Source of the DNA: Marixanthomonas ophiurae
GTDB lineage: Bacteria > Bacteroidota > Bacteroidia > Flavobacteriales > Flavobacteriaceae
Direction: 5' to 3'
Length of the DNA: 64,000 nt
Assembly (NCBI RefSeq): GCF_003413745.1
Contig: NZ_QVID01000001.1
Location: 2,108,001 to 2,172,000, forward strand
Shown here: positions 52,602 to 62,835 of the stretch, piece after piece
How positions within the stretch are numbered: the first letter of the stretch is position 1
Layout: each line of letters starts with the position of its first letter
Program-made: the position numbers and the translations under genes
Notes under the pieces: generated by a model
What the model was told of the DNA's origin: nothing
What the model saw: only the letters and a program-made list of their open reading frames with translations
Database searches by the model: none

Positions 52602-52680
52602 AAGTGTCTCATTGGGTATTCCCCAAATGCGAGTGCAAATATAACATCCTTTTTTTATTCTCAAAAGGCTTTTTTAATTT

Positions 52681-53073
52681 TTAATTGTCAATTATCGAAA
52701 TTGGTTTTTTATCAAACCCAACTGCTACAAATGTAAAAAATCCTGTTACGGCTTTATCACGCTGATAGCTATACATATCCTCCATAAAAATATCAACTTT
52801 TACCACACAACTTGATTTTCCTACTGAATCTACTCGGGCGATCAATTCTACAATGGTACCCTGCGGAATGGGAGTCGTAAAGTCTATTTTATCGGTAGAA
52901 ACAGTTACTACACGCTTACGGGAAAAGCGGGTAGCACAAATAAAAGAAGCCTCGTCCATAAGCTGTAAGGCGGTTCCGCCAAACAAGGTATCGTAATGGT
53001 TGGTGGTGTTGGGAAATACAGCTTTACAAATTCGGGTTTCACTTTTTTCAATTAGGGCTTGTAAATCAGGCAT
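52681..53073 (-). CDS. Acyl-CoA thioesterase (hotdog fold, YciA-like)
   Basis: A 130-residue hotdog-fold protein. HYDTLFGGTALQLMDEASFI carries the conserved Asn/Asp/Gly region of acyl-CoA thioesterases, followed by VVTVSTDKIDFTTPI and a C-terminal GFFTFVAVG strand. It hydrolyses acyl-CoA in the cytoplasm. It lies just beyond tRNA-Ser and is likely host chromosome. Confidence 0.85.
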   Translation of the reverse strand: MPDLQALIEKSETRICKAVFPNTTNHYDTLFGGTALQLMDEASFICATRFSRKRVVTVSTDKIDFTTPIPQGTIVELIARVDSVGKSSCVVKVDIFMEDMYSYQRDKAVTGFFTFVAVGFDKKPISIIDN

Positions 53074-53170
53074 AGAAAAGGTTTTTAAAGGTATTGTGTT
53101 TAGTTATCAGTTCGTTTGGTAGATTTTAGCTAGCTATTGTTACTTTTGTACTACAAAGGTAACTTCATTT

Positions 53171-53806
53171 ATGGCAACAGATATCATTGATCGATTAAAA
53201 TGGCGGTATGCGACTAAAAAGTTTGATTCAGAAAAAATACTTCCGAAGAAAACTGTAGAGCAACTAAAAGAAGCGTTCAATTTAACGGCAACATCGTATG
53301 GGTTGCAACCGGTTACACTTGTTATTGTTAAGGATAAAAAGTTAAGAGAACAGTTGCTATCACCTAGTTGGAACCAGTCGCAAGTGGTAGACGCTTCGCA
53401 TTTGTTTATTTTTTGTGTGGAAGAAAAGTTAAGCCCTGAATACATTCAGAAATATTTTGAACGGGTGAAAACGATACGTAACACGCCAGATGAAATTTTA
53501 AAACCATTTGAAGAGTTTTTATTAGATTCATTTGAAGAGCAATCTTCCGATGAAATACGAACCTGGGCTACCAATCAAGCCTATTTAGCTTTAGGTAATT
53601 TACTTACCGTATGTGCCGCTACCAATATTGATGCCTGCCCCATGGAAGGCTTTAATCCAACAGAATTTGACCGTATTTTAGGCCTAAAAGAAAAAGGACT
53701 AACTTCCGTTTTATTACTTCCAGTAGGATATAGGGATGAAACTGACTTTATGGCCAAAGAAAAGAAAGTGCGGAAAGATATGGACGATGTGATAATTGAG
53801 TTATAA
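53171..53806 (+). CDS. Nitroreductase-family NAD(P)H oxidoreductase
   Basis: A 211-residue flavoprotein of the nitroreductase family: IIDRLKWRYATKKFDSEK at the start (FMN phosphate-binding Arg), SYGLQPVTLVIV, an ALGNLLTVCAATNIDACPME helix and the closing LLLPVGYRDE. Length is normal. It is divergent from the thioesterase gene. Confidence 0.85.
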   Translation: MATDIIDRLKWRYATKKFDSEKILPKKTVEQLKEAFNLTATSYGLQPVTLVIVKDKKLREQLLSPSWNQSQVVDASHLFIFCVEEKLSPEYIQKYFERVKTIRNTPDEILKPFEEFLLDSFEEQSSDEIRTWATNQAYLALGNLLTVCAATNIDACPMEGFNPTEFDRILGLKEKGLTSVLLLPVGYRDETDFMAKEKKVRKDMDDVIIEL

Positions 53807-53830
53807 ACTCAACTTCATTTTAAAACATAA

Positions 53831-53857
53831 AAAACCCGGATAGTACATCCGGGTTTT
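53831..53857. terminator. Bidirectional terminator
   Basis: Perfect 11-base arms AAAACCCGGAT / ATCCGGGTTTT with a 5-base loop between the convergent nitroreductase and SlyD-like genes, with T-runs on both strands. Confidence 0.85.
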
Positions 53858-53882
53858 TCAATATATATAGTATTCTTATAAG

Positions 53883-54311
53883 TTATTTTATCTCAACAAC
53901 TTCAAGATCGAATGTCAAATCTTTACCTGCAAGTGGGTGATTGGCATCTACTACAATGCTATCATCTTTCACTTCAGCTACACGTAACTGACGCTCAGAA
54001 CCATCAGGATTTTTAGCCATAAGACCCATCCCAACTTCTGGTTTTATTTCCTCAGGAAGGTTTTCCTTAGAAACTTCTTGGAAAAGCTCTTTTTGAACAT
54101 CACCGTAGGCTTCTTCTTTAGGAACATTCACTGTTTTTTTCTCGTTCACTTTCATATCAACAAGCCCTTTTTCGAAACCTGGAATAAGCATACCTTGTCC
54201 CAAAGTAATCTCTAAAGGTTCTCTTTCCAACGAACTGTCAAAAACTTGACCGTCTTCCAGCTTACCTGTGTAATGTACTCTTACTGTGTCTTTTTCCTTA
54301 ACTGTACTCAT
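53883..54311 (-). CDS. FKBP-type peptidyl-prolyl isomerase, SlyD-like
   Basis: A 142-residue cytoplasmic isomerase. The FKBP halves VRVHYTGKLEDGQVFDSS and MLIPGFEKGLVDMKVNEKKT flank an inserted flap domain (EEAYGDVQKELFQEV... RVAEV), and HPLAGKDLTFDLEVVEI closes the fold, as in SlyD. The His-rich metal tail of E. coli SlyD is absent. Confidence 0.9.
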   Translation of the reverse strand: MSTVKEKDTVRVHYTGKLEDGQVFDSSLEREPLEITLGQGMLIPGFEKGLVDMKVNEKKTVNVPKEEAYGDVQKELFQEVSKENLPEEIKPEVGMGLMAKNPDGSERQLRVAEVKDDSIVVDANHPLAGKDLTFDLEVVEIK

Positions 54312-54440
54312 AAATTTGATTTATCTAATTATCAATTGTTTATCGAAGTGCAAAACTAAGGGATAAATGCCTAAATGAAGAAGAATCCCCAATAAATCCG
54401 CCCATTTGGGATAAGCTTAACAGTATTTGTTGTTGAAATG

Positions 54441-56402
54441 TTATTTCCAAGACATTTTCTGAAGCCTAATAGCGTTTAAAATAGCTAACAAGGCTACCCC
54501 AACGTCGGCAAAAACCGCTTCCCACATGGTAGCAAGACCTCCAGCACCCATAGCCATAACAATTGCTTTTACTATAAATGCCAAGGCAATATTTTGCCAA
54601 ACAATATGTCTAGTCGAACGACCAATTTTTATTGCAGTTGCAATTTTTGAAGGCTGGTCGGTCTGTATAATTACATCGGCAGTTTCTATGGCTACATCAC
54701 TACCTAAACCACCCATCGCAACACCAATATCACTCGTTGCTAATACTGGGGCGTCGTTTATACCATCGCCTATAAAAGCAACTTTAGTGCCTGGTTTTTG
54801 CTTTAACTGCTCTACCTCATTCAGCTTATCTTCCGGCAATAGACCGCCTTTTGCCCAATCAATTCCTAATTCGGTTGCTACTTGTTGGGTGATGGAATCT
54901 TTATCCCCCGAAAGCATGATTATTTTTGAAATACCTGCTTTTCTAATTTTCTGAATAGCTTCAAACGCATCATCTTTCAGCTCATCTGCTATAACAACAT
55001 AACCTGCAAAGATATTTTCAATAGCAATCATCACGACAGATTCTACAATGGTTTCCGTTTTCGAAGGCACTTCAATATTATGTGACTGAAGCAACGAAGC
55101 ATTCCCTACCAACACCTCTTTGCCATTTACCATTCCTTTTAATCCTTTTCCGGCCACTTCAGAGACATTAGTTGCCTGTAGTTTAGTTGTATTATCGTTG
55201 TATGCTAAAATAGCTTTGGCAATGGGGTGGGTAGATTGTTCTTCTATAGCCATGAGGTACGGCATCATTTCTTCTTCGGAAATAGTAGAAGTTTGAATTT
55301 CTTTTATTTTAAAAACCCCTTTGGTAACGGTTCCGGTTTTGTCCATCACCACGGTATTCACTTTTGTTACGGCATCTAAAAAGGAAGCGCCTTTAAATAG
55401 AATACCGTGTCTTGAAGCAGCACCTAATCCCCCAAAATACCCTAACGGAATAGAAATAACCAACGCACACGGACACGAAATAACCAAAAAGATCAACGCA
55501 CGGTATAACCAAACCTCAAATATATATTCTGAAACAAAAAAGTAGGGCAGTAGGGTCAGCCCAATCGCTAAGAATACAACGATGGGTGTGTATACCCGTG
55601 CAAACTTGCGGATAAATAACTCGGTCTTCGATTTTCGAGCCGTGGCATTTTGTACGAGATCTAAAATACGGGCAATGGAACTATCTTTAAATTCCTTCGT
55701 AGTTTCAATTTCAATAACACCTTCCAAATTGATACTTCCTGCATAGACTTCTTCCCCTTTTTTAATGGAACTTGGTTTGCTTTCCCCGGTGAGCGCTGCG
55801 GTATTGACCGATGCTTTTTCAGATAGCAATACCCCATCCAACGGAATTTTCTCTCCCACCCGAACTTGTACCGTTTTGCCAACTTGTACGGTATCGGGTG
55901 GTACCGAAACAAAATCGTTATTACGTTGTACTAAGGCCTCATTGGGCCGAACATCTAATAAGGCTTTAATGTTTCCTTTAGCTTTCTTAACAGCAGCTCC
56001 CTGAAATAATTCTCCTACTGCATAAAACACCATCACGGCAACCCCTTCGGGATATTCACCAATCGCAAAGGCTCCCATAGTGGCAATGGACATCAATAAA
56101 AACTCTGTAAAAAAGTCACCGTGTTGAATACTGATCCATCCTTGTTTTAAAACAGGTAGGCCTACCGGTAAATAGGCGATGAAATACCAAACAATACGAA
56201 TCCAGCCAGTAAAGAATGAAGCCTCGAAATAATCTAAAAGAATCCCTATTACCAATAATATAAAACTGAAAATAGCTGGAACGTAGGTTTTAAAGTCTAG
56301 TGCGCTTGTTTGTTGATTCTGACCGTCATCTTGATTGTGATCGTGTTCATCAGTTGCGCAACAAGCAGCTTGGGATTTGCAGGTTTTTGGGGTTGATTTC
56401 AT
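54441..56402 (-). CDS. Heavy-metal P1B-type ATPase (Zn/Cd/Co efflux)
   Basis: A 653-residue exporter: a Cys/His-rich N-terminus (CKSQAACCATDEHDHNQD) in place of a full HMA domain, actuator TGES, the CPC metal site in ISCPCALVIS, the phosphorylation site DKTGTVT, the HP motif in STHPIAK and GDGINDAP. The NAIRLQ ending is typical of ZntA/CadA types. It lies downstream of a Fur-family regulator and CzcBA genes on the same strand, forming a metal-resistance island. Confidence 0.9.
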   Translation of the reverse strand: MKSTPKTCKSQAACCATDEHDHNQDDGQNQQTSALDFKTYVPAIFSFILLVIGILLDYFEASFFTGWIRIVWYFIAYLPVGLPVLKQGWISIQHGDFFTEFLLMSIATMGAFAIGEYPEGVAVMVFYAVGELFQGAAVKKAKGNIKALLDVRPNEALVQRNNDFVSVPPDTVQVGKTVQVRVGEKIPLDGVLLSEKASVNTAALTGESKPSSIKKGEEVYAGSINLEGVIEIETTKEFKDSSIARILDLVQNATARKSKTELFIRKFARVYTPIVVFLAIGLTLLPYFFVSEYIFEVWLYRALIFLVISCPCALVISIPLGYFGGLGAASRHGILFKGASFLDAVTKVNTVVMDKTGTVTKGVFKIKEIQTSTISEEEMMPYLMAIEEQSTHPIAKAILAYNDNTTKLQATNVSEVAGKGLKGMVNGKEVLVGNASLLQSHNIEVPSKTETIVESVVMIAIENIFAGYVVIADELKDDAFEAIQKIRKAGISKIIMLSGDKDSITQQVATELGIDWAKGGLLPEDKLNEVEQLKQKPGTKVAFIGDGINDAPVLATSDIGVAMGGLGSDVAIETADVIIQTDQPSKIATAIKIGRSTRHIVWQNIALAFIVKAIVMAMGAGGLATMWEAVFADVGVALLAILNAIRLQKMSWK

Positions 56403-56470
56403 AGCGTTAAAAGAATTCTCTATTTAATTTTTGTGCAATATCCCCATAATAGTAGTGCAATGGAAGTGCA

Positions 56471-56887
56471 TTAACTTCCGCTGCAATTGGAACAGATACC
56501 TTTTACCACCAAATTAACATCTTCGGCTACATAGCCTTCGGGTAAACTGATCTGCGGAATCTTATGTTCGGTCAAGCAAACGGTTTTATCGCAATTACTA
56601 CAATGAAAGTGTAAATGCAGATCATTTTCAATCTCACAATTACATCCCGGTTCGCATAAAGCGTACTTAGAAATACCCGTACCATCATCTATTTGGTGAA
56701 CAATACCCTTTTCTTCAAAGGTTTTTATTGTTCTATATAAAGTAGTTCGGTCTGCTTTGGTGAAGGCCAATTCAATATCGGTTAAAGCTACCGCAGTATT
56801 TTGTTTCGCCAATTGCTGATACACCAGTGTCCGCATCGCCGTTGGGCGAACTTCCTTTTCAGTTAATTTTTTATCTATTTCGTTCAT
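56471..56887 (-). CDS. Fur-family metal-responsive regulator
   Basis: A 138-residue regulator: winged helix (VRPTAMRTLVYQQLAKQNTA; ADRTTLYRTIKTFEEKGIVH) and a dimerisation domain with HLHFHCSNCDKTVC and a closing CSNC zinc site. The set of metal genes around it (P-type ATPase downstream, CzcBA upstream) suggests it senses zinc or a similar divalent metal and controls them. It ends 69 bases before the ATPase start. Confidence 0.85.
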   Translation of the reverse strand: MNEIDKKLTEKEVRPTAMRTLVYQQLAKQNTAVALTDIELAFTKADRTTLYRTIKTFEEKGIVHQIDDGTGISKYALCEPGCNCEIENDLHLHFHCSNCDKTVCLTEHKIPQISLPEGYVAEDVNLVVKGICSNCSGS

Positions 56888-57073
56888 TTCTGTAAAAGAT
56901 TTTAGACCTCAGAGACGTTAATAGCCTTAAAGGTCTATTATTCTATTCAAACTTTCAACTTCTAGCGTTGGTATTTTTGTTACAAATTCGTGATCCCTAC
57001 CCGTCTCTCGAATTCACTCAACCACCTATCACTTTTTTATCTAGCATCTAACATCTAACTACTCATATCTTTT

Positions 57074-58267
57074 TTAATGACTATGCCCCGCTTCACCTTT
57101 TTTCCATTCAGCTAATAGATAATAGGCATTATTAAATGCCAATTGAGTATCAGATTCCAAAGGTTGTAGGAAATTAACCGCTACCCATTCACCATCTTTA
57201 GCACCGGTGGTGATTTCTACGGGTTTTAAACTCCAAGCATCTCCTTCTTTTTCTACTGTAAAAGCATATTTTTTATCTCCATCGGTACCAATGGCGCTTT
57301 CGGGTAAGGCTTTAGTTTGTGCGTTATCGGTTTGTATACGTCCTTGAATATACATCCCCGGAATTAAATGCCCTTCCTTATTTTCTATTTCGGCATGTAC
57401 ATGCAACGCTTTGGGGTTATCTTCAAACGTTTGCCCTACGGAATAGATTATCGCCGACAATTCTTTCCCTGGGATAGACTGCACACTAAAGGTAACGGTC
57501 TGTCCCTTTTTTACTTTATACACATCTTTTTCAAACACCATAAGGTCAGCGTGCACGTGATGGGTGTTGACAATCTCAAACAGGTTCGTTTGTGGGTCGA
57601 CATATTGTCCTGTTTTCACCTGTACTTTTTGTACGGATCCTTCTATGGGGCTGCGTAATGCTACCCGTTGGTAGATGGTGCCTTTTTCTACTCCGGCGGC
57701 ACTAATATTCAACTGTTGTAATTGCGCTTTTAAACCTTGCGCCAAGCTTTTTGCAGCTTGGTATTGGGCTTCCGTTTTTTGGAAGTTCATTCCTGAGCCT
57801 ACACCTGCTTCATACAGTTTTTGCTGACGCGCATATTCTTTTTCTAAAAACTGACGATTGCTATACGCATCTAAATACTGGGTTTGCTTATCAATGATAT
57901 TGGGGTGCGATAAATAGGCGAGTATCTGCCCTTTGTTTACTTCATCGCCTTCAATCACTTCTATGGAAACGACATTGGCACCCACTACCGATGTCACCAT
58001 CGCTTCATTTTGTGGCGGTACTTCCAGTTGTCCGTTGGCTTCTACAAAGCCGCTCATTTTACGATCTTGTAGGGTGTTGGTTTCCATTTGTAAGGCTTCA
58101 AACTGTTGTGCCGAAAGTATCACTTCTTCTACGTGCGGTTTCTTGCTTGCTGTCTCTGCAGAAGCAGGTGTACTTTCAGACTTGGTATTCGAATCCCCGC
58201 AAGAAACGAGTACGATACTAGCGAGTACGAATAGGCTGTATATAGGGTTTATTGTTTGTTTCATCAT
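57074..58267 (-). CDS. czcB: RND periplasmic adaptor, CzcB-like lipoprotein
   Basis: A 397-residue membrane-fusion protein: lipoprotein signal (ASIVLVSCGDS), barrel-sandwich halves (VVSIEVIEGDEVNKGQILAY; VALRSPIEGSVQKVQVKTGQ) around a coiled-coil hairpin, and a C-terminal GEWVAVNFLQPLESD region. It couples the CzcA pump to its outer-membrane part. The ATG pair at 58267/58264 is chosen; the longer frame to 58354 runs into czcA and is not a signal peptide. The gene begins 1 base after the czcA stop. Confidence 0.85.
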   Translation of the reverse strand: MMKQTINPIYSLFVLASIVLVSCGDSNTKSESTPASAETASKKPHVEEVILSAQQFEALQMETNTLQDRKMSGFVEANGQLEVPPQNEAMVTSVVGANVVSIEVIEGDEVNKGQILAYLSHPNIIDKQTQYLDAYSNRQFLEKEYARQQKLYEAGVGSGMNFQKTEAQYQAAKSLAQGLKAQLQQLNISAAGVEKGTIYQRVALRSPIEGSVQKVQVKTGQYVDPQTNLFEIVNTHHVHADLMVFEKDVYKVKKGQTVTFSVQSIPGKELSAIIYSVGQTFEDNPKALHVHAEIENKEGHLIPGMYIQGRIQTDNAQTKALPESAIGTDGDKKYAFTVEKEGDAWSLKPVEITTGAKDGEWVAVNFLQPLESDTQLAFNNAYYLLAEWKKGEAGHSH

Positions 58268-58268
58268 A

Positions 58269-61200
58269 TTAATTATTAAAATAGTGTAGTTGAAATACGG
58301 ATTGTAAATAGTTATGTAACGCATCGAGTGCGTCCATTTCAGTTTGTATGGCATCGCGCATCAATTGCGTAAATGCGGCATAGTCCACTGCACCTTCTTT
58401 ATAGGCCAATAACGCGCCTTTTCGTTGTTCTTTGGCGAGTGGTAGGGCCTCTTCTTTATAAAAACGCCACGATTTTTCCCATTTTTGAAAGGTCTGCACC
58501 GCTTGTTGATAGGTGGCTTCTATTTGTTGTTTGTTAAAAGCAGCTTGGTTCTTAGCAATTTCCGTCTCTATTTTGGCGGCTTTTGCTTTGCTGCGTTCGG
58601 AGCCTGCAAAGAGCGGAACAGATATTCCAGCCTGATAGCGGTAAAAGCCCGTCGATCCATTTACCTTTTGTAAACCGCCTTGTAGGTTCAACGTCGGTAA
58701 TAAATTAGCACGGGCAGCTTTATAGTCAGCTTCGGCGGTTTTTATTTGTTGTTCAGATAATTGTAGCTCGGGATGTTGCATTAGTGTTGCTGAAAGCTGC
58801 TGCATCCCCAGTTCGCCTGCTTCAAAAGTATCAGGGACGGTGTAAAAGGTATCGGATACCAACCAAAGGTTCAGCTGTTGTAAGGCGATCTGGTAATCAC
58901 TTAACGCCTGTTGCTTTTTGTTGGTGATTTGCAACGCCTGATTTTTTGCCGAAGCATATTCCAGTTTCGAAATCGCTTCTACTTCATAGTTAAGCGATAC
59001 GGCTTCTGTAAAACGCCTGTAAATGGAATCCAATTCTTTATACAAGTGATACTTCCGCTTTTCCTGAAAGGCTTTCGACCATGCTTCTTTTACGGCTTGG
59101 GCAACTTGTAATTCCGATAGTTCCAAAGCGGTTTCGGCTAAGGCGATATGTTGCTTCCGCTGTTTGTTCTTAGCGCCAATGCCCAGCAAGTCGATGCCTT
59201 GTTGCCCGATGCCTACTGTGGTATAAACCCCTCGCTCGTCATTGATCTCTTCGCCACTGGTGAATACCGATGTTTTTCCGAAGTCATAGGCTGCGCCTTT
59301 CATAGCCGATTCCCGTTCGACCTCCAGTTGTTTCTGTTTTAGTAACGGATAGTTCTGCTGAGCAGTTTCTACGGCTTTTTTTAATGTAATCGGTAACAGG
59401 TCGGTGGTTGGATTTGTTACAGTTTCTGAAACCTCTTGCCCGTAAGTAGGAACAAACGCCGAACTTCCTAACAAACCAACGATTAGTAATGTGGTTGCTA
59501 ATACGGGTTTTCTCATCATTTTTCGTTCTTTTCGTCTTTCTATCCATTGGTAGCAGATAGGCAGAATAAACAAGGTTAGTAGGGTGGAGGTGACCAAGCC
59601 ACCAATCACTACCGTAGCCAAAGGCCGTTGTACTTCCGCTCCGGCAGATGCTGAGATAGCCATGGGTAAGAACCCTAAGATATCGGTAAAGGCGGTCAAC
59701 ATAATCGGACGGATACGCCGTTTGGTTCCTTGTATAATGCGGTCTTTTAAATTGGTGACCCCTTCTTCTTTTAGTTCATTTAATCCACTGACCATCACCA
59801 GACCGTTTAAGACGGCCACCCCAAAAAGGACGATAAATCCTACTCCTGCCGAAATACTAAACGGCATATCCCGTAACCATAAGGCAAAGATTCCACCAAT
59901 GGTTGCCATGGGGATGGCGAGGTAAATCATTACGGTTTGTGGGAACGACTGCAAGGCAAAGTAGATCAAAATAAAGATTAAGACCAAGGCAATGGGTACC
60001 ACCGTTTGCAGTTTGCTACTGGCTCGCTCTAGATTTTCAAACGCGCCGCCATAGCGTATAAAGTATCCGGGTGGTAATTCAAACTCGGCATCTAACTTCG
60101 CTTGAATGTCTTTTACAACCGATTTCACATCGCGATCCCGAATGTTGATCCCTACATAGGTACGTCTATTGGTGTTGTCCCTACTAATCTGCATTGGGCC
60201 GGGTTCGTAGCTTATCTTCGCTAGTTCGCGTAAGGGTATCTGTGAACCGTTGGGCAGATTGATATAAAGATTTTCAATATCCGAGATATTGGTTCGGTTT
60301 TGAGCTTTTAAACGCACTACCAGATCGAAGCGTTTTTCTCCTTCAAAAATCACACCTGCTGTACCTCCTGCAAACGCGGCTTGTACCGTATTATTCAAGG
60401 TATGGATATCCAACCCGTATTGCGCCAGTTTATTGCGGTTGTAATCAATGGTTATTTGTGGCAGGCCATCGGTGGCTTCCACTTTCATATCGGCTACTCC
60501 AGGAATATCGCCAATGAGGGTTCCTATTTCTTCGGCTTTACTAGCGAGGATATCCAGGTCTTCCCCAAACAACTTAATCGCGACATCTTCCCGAACCCCG
60601 GTCAATAACTCGTTAAAGCGCATTTCGATGGGTTGGGTAAACTCAAAGTTGACGCCGGGCACTACGCTAACGGCTTCCTTTATTTTATTGACCAGCTCTT
60701 CTTTTGAGTCCGCTGAGGTCCATTCATCCGTAGGTTTTAGAATGACAAAGACATCAGCAATATCCATCGGCATGGGGTCGGTTGGGACGTCGGCTACCCC
60801 AATTCGGCTTATGACGTCTGTAGCCTCGGGAAACTGCGCTTTGACAATTCGTTCTACCTTGGTGGTAGTTTCAATACTTTCTGAAAGCGAACTTCCGGGT
60901 TTTAAGATAGCGTGAAAAGCAATATCGCCTTCATCCAACTGTGGTATAAACTCGCCCCCCATTTGGGTAAACGTAAAAATTGCTAGGGCGAAGAAGCCTA
61001 TCGCAATTCCAATAATCAGTTTTCCTTTCTTAAGGGAGGTGTTTAGTAACGGCTGGTATTTGCGTTCTACCCAGTGTACAAAACGGTCTCCGTATGATCT
61101 TTTCACTTCGGTTTTGTTCCCTGAGCGGAGTCGAAGGGATTTTTTGGGTATTTTCAGAAATAAGGCTGAAATCATCGGTACATAGGTTAAACAAAGGATC

Positions 61201-62666
61201 ATCGCACCGATCATCGCGAAGATAAAGGTTAATGCCATCGGTTTAAACATCTTGCCTTCCACACCTTCCAACGCTAAAATGGGTAGGAATACAATTAAAA
61301 TGATAAGTTGTCCAAAGAATGCCGCATTCATCATCTTTTTAGAAGCCTTTGCCGTTACTTCATCTTTAGTTTCCTTGGTAATACCTTTGTTTTTCCGAAG
61401 GTAGGAGTAGAGCATAAAGACCGTTCCTTCTACAATAATCACGGCGCCATCTACAATAATTCCGAAGTCAATAGCCCCCAAACTCATTAGGTTGGCCCAA
61501 ACGTCAAATACGTTCATTAAGATAAAGGCGAACAATAACGATAACGGGATGGTGGAAGCTACAATCAAGCCGCCTCGCCAGTTTCCTAATAGCAATACCA
61601 AGACGAAAATAACGATCAAGCCCCCTTCCAACAGATTGCCAGTCACTGTTCCAGTCGTTTCAGAAATCAATTCACTACGGTCTAAAAAAGGAACAATGGT
61701 CACGCCTTCGGGCAACGACTTTTGTATTTGTGCTACGCGTTCTTTTACGTTTTCAATTACTTCGTTGGAGTTGGCACCTTTCAGCATTAATATCATGCCG
61801 CCTACTGCTTCACCTTTACCGTTTTTGGTCAGTGCCCCATAGCGCACGGCACTACCAATGGTGACCGTCCCCACATCTTTAATCTTTATGGGGATACCCT
61901 TTTGGTTTTTTACGACCATATTTTCAATGTCGCTCACCGTACGCGCCAACCCTTCCCCACGGATAAAGTTCGCCTGGTGGTTTTTTTCGATATAGGCGCC
62001 TCCGGTGTTTTGGTTGTTGTTCTCCAAAGCGGTGTACACATCCGAAATGGTGATCCCGATAGCCCGTAGCTCGTCTGGGTCTACCGCTACTTCGTATTGC
62101 TTTTTGTTTCCGCCTACCGCATTTACTTCAATTACGCCGGGAACCATCGCCATCTGTCGGCGTACGATCCAGTCTTGCATAGTACGCAAATCGGTGGCGC
62201 TGTATTCATCTTTATAGGCTTCGTCCACATCGAGGGTGTATTGGTATATTTCGCCCAGCCCTGTGGAAATAGGCCCCATAGACGGTTCGCCAAACTCATT
62301 GGGGATCTGCTCTTGTACTTCGGTTAGCTTTTCGGCAACCAATTGCCGGGGCAGATAAATGCCCATATCGTCGTCAAACACAATGGTGACGACCGATAAC
62401 CCAAAGCGTGAAACCGAGCGTATCTCGGTAACATTGGGTAGGTTGCTCATCGCCACTTCTACGGGATAGGTAACAAACTGTTCAATATCTTCCGTGCCTA
62501 AGTTGGGCGATTGGGTGATTACTTGTACCTGATTGTTGGTGATGTCTGGTACCGCATCAATGGGGACTTGCGTCATACTCCAAATACCCGCACCGATGAG
62601 CGCGAGGGTCATGAGTCCCACTATAAATTTATTATTGATCGAGAAATCAATGATTTTATTGATCAT
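58269..62666 (-). CDS. czcA: CzcA/CusA heavy-metal RND pump fused to a TolC-like domain
   Basis: A 1465-residue protein. Residues 1 to about 1040 are a complete heavy-metal RND pump, with the transmembrane proton-relay pattern DFGIIVDGAVIIVEG (D-x5-D-x6-E as in CzcA). After ERRKERKMMRKPVLATTLLI, a second signal-like hydrophobic stretch leads into a ~380-residue outer membrane efflux domain. This pump-plus-TolC fusion is known in Bacteroidetes. How one polypeptide serves both membranes is unclear; cleavage at the internal signal-like segment is possible. A hairpin repeat lies within the coding sequence (61118-61139). CzcB follows immediately. Confidence 0.9.
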   Translation of the reverse strand: MINKIIDFSINNKFIVGLMTLALIGAGIWSMTQVPIDAVPDITNNQVQVITQSPNLGTEDIEQFVTYPVEVAMSNLPNVTEIRSVSRFGLSVVTIVFDDDMGIYLPRQLVAEKLTEVQEQIPNEFGEPSMGPISTGLGEIYQYTLDVDEAYKDEYSATDLRTMQDWIVRRQMAMVPGVIEVNAVGGNKKQYEVAVDPDELRAIGITISDVYTALENNNQNTGGAYIEKNHQANFIRGEGLARTVSDIENMVVKNQKGIPIKIKDVGTVTIGSAVRYGALTKNGKGEAVGGMILMLKGANSNEVIENVKERVAQIQKSLPEGVTIVPFLDRSELISETTGTVTGNLLEGGLIVIFVLVLLLGNWRGGLIVASTIPLSLLFAFILMNVFDVWANLMSLGAIDFGIIVDGAVIIVEGTVFMLYSYLRKNKGITKETKDEVTAKASKKMMNAAFFGQLIILIVFLPILALEGVEGKMFKPMALTFIFAMIGAMILCLTYVPMISALFLKIPKKSLRLRSGNKTEVKRSYGDRFVHWVERKYQPLLNTSLKKGKLIIGIAIGFFALAIFTFTQMGGEFIPQLDEGDIAFHAILKPGSSLSESIETTTKVERIVKAQFPEATDVISRIGVADVPTDPMPMDIADVFVILKPTDEWTSADSKEELVNKIKEAVSVVPGVNFEFTQPIEMRFNELLTGVREDVAIKLFGEDLDILASKAEEIGTLIGDIPGVADMKVEATDGLPQITIDYNRNKLAQYGLDIHTLNNTVQAAFAGGTAGVIFEGEKRFDLVVRLKAQNRTNISDIENLYINLPNGSQIPLRELAKISYEPGPMQISRDNTNRRTYVGINIRDRDVKSVVKDIQAKLDAEFELPPGYFIRYGGAFENLERASSKLQTVVPIALVLIFILIYFALQSFPQTVMIYLAIPMATIGGIFALWLRDMPFSISAGVGFIVLFGVAVLNGLVMVSGLNELKEEGVTNLKDRIIQGTKRRIRPIMLTAFTDILGFLPMAISASAGAEVQRPLATVVIGGLVTSTLLTLFILPICYQWIERRKERKMMRKPVLATTLLIVGLLGSSAFVPTYGQEVSETVTNPTTDLLPITLKKAVETAQQNYPLLKQKQLEVERESAMKGAAYDFGKTSVFTSGEEINDERGVYTTVGIGQQGIDLLGIGAKNKQRKQHIALAETALELSELQVAQAVKEAWSKAFQEKRKYHLYKELDSIYRRFTEAVSLNYEVEAISKLEYASAKNQALQITNKKQQALSDYQIALQQLNLWLVSDTFYTVPDTFEAGELGMQQLSATLMQHPELQLSEQQIKTAEADYKAARANLLPTLNLQGGLQKVNGSTGFYRYQAGISVPLFAGSERSKAKAAKIETEIAKNQAAFNKQQIEATYQQAVQTFQKWEKSWRFYKEEALPLAKEQRKGALLAYKEGAVDYAAFTQLMRDAIQTEMDALDALHNYLQSVFQLHYFNN
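61118..61139. repeat. 22-base hairpin repeat inside czcA, copy 2
   Basis: Arms TCCCT (61118-61122) and AGGGA (61135-61139) around the same core as the copy at 4443-4464, with compensating arm changes. It is translated in frame as SLRLRSGN, just after a membrane segment of the pump (KKSLRLRSGNKTEVK), so it lies in a tolerant cytoplasmic loop. This indicates insertion of a mobile palindromic repeat into a gene without disrupting it. Confidence 0.65.
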
Positions 62667-62835
62667 AGGTATGAAATTAATACAACTACGGCTGTTGAAG
62701 GCGTTACTAAACGGTCAACAAAGCGTGGTTATGAATAGATATATAGGTTGATAGCCCGTACGGGTGTACGTGCATTATCGAGGAAAGCAATATCTGTTTA
62801 TGCTACAACACGGAGTCGTAGGCTGAGATACCTGC

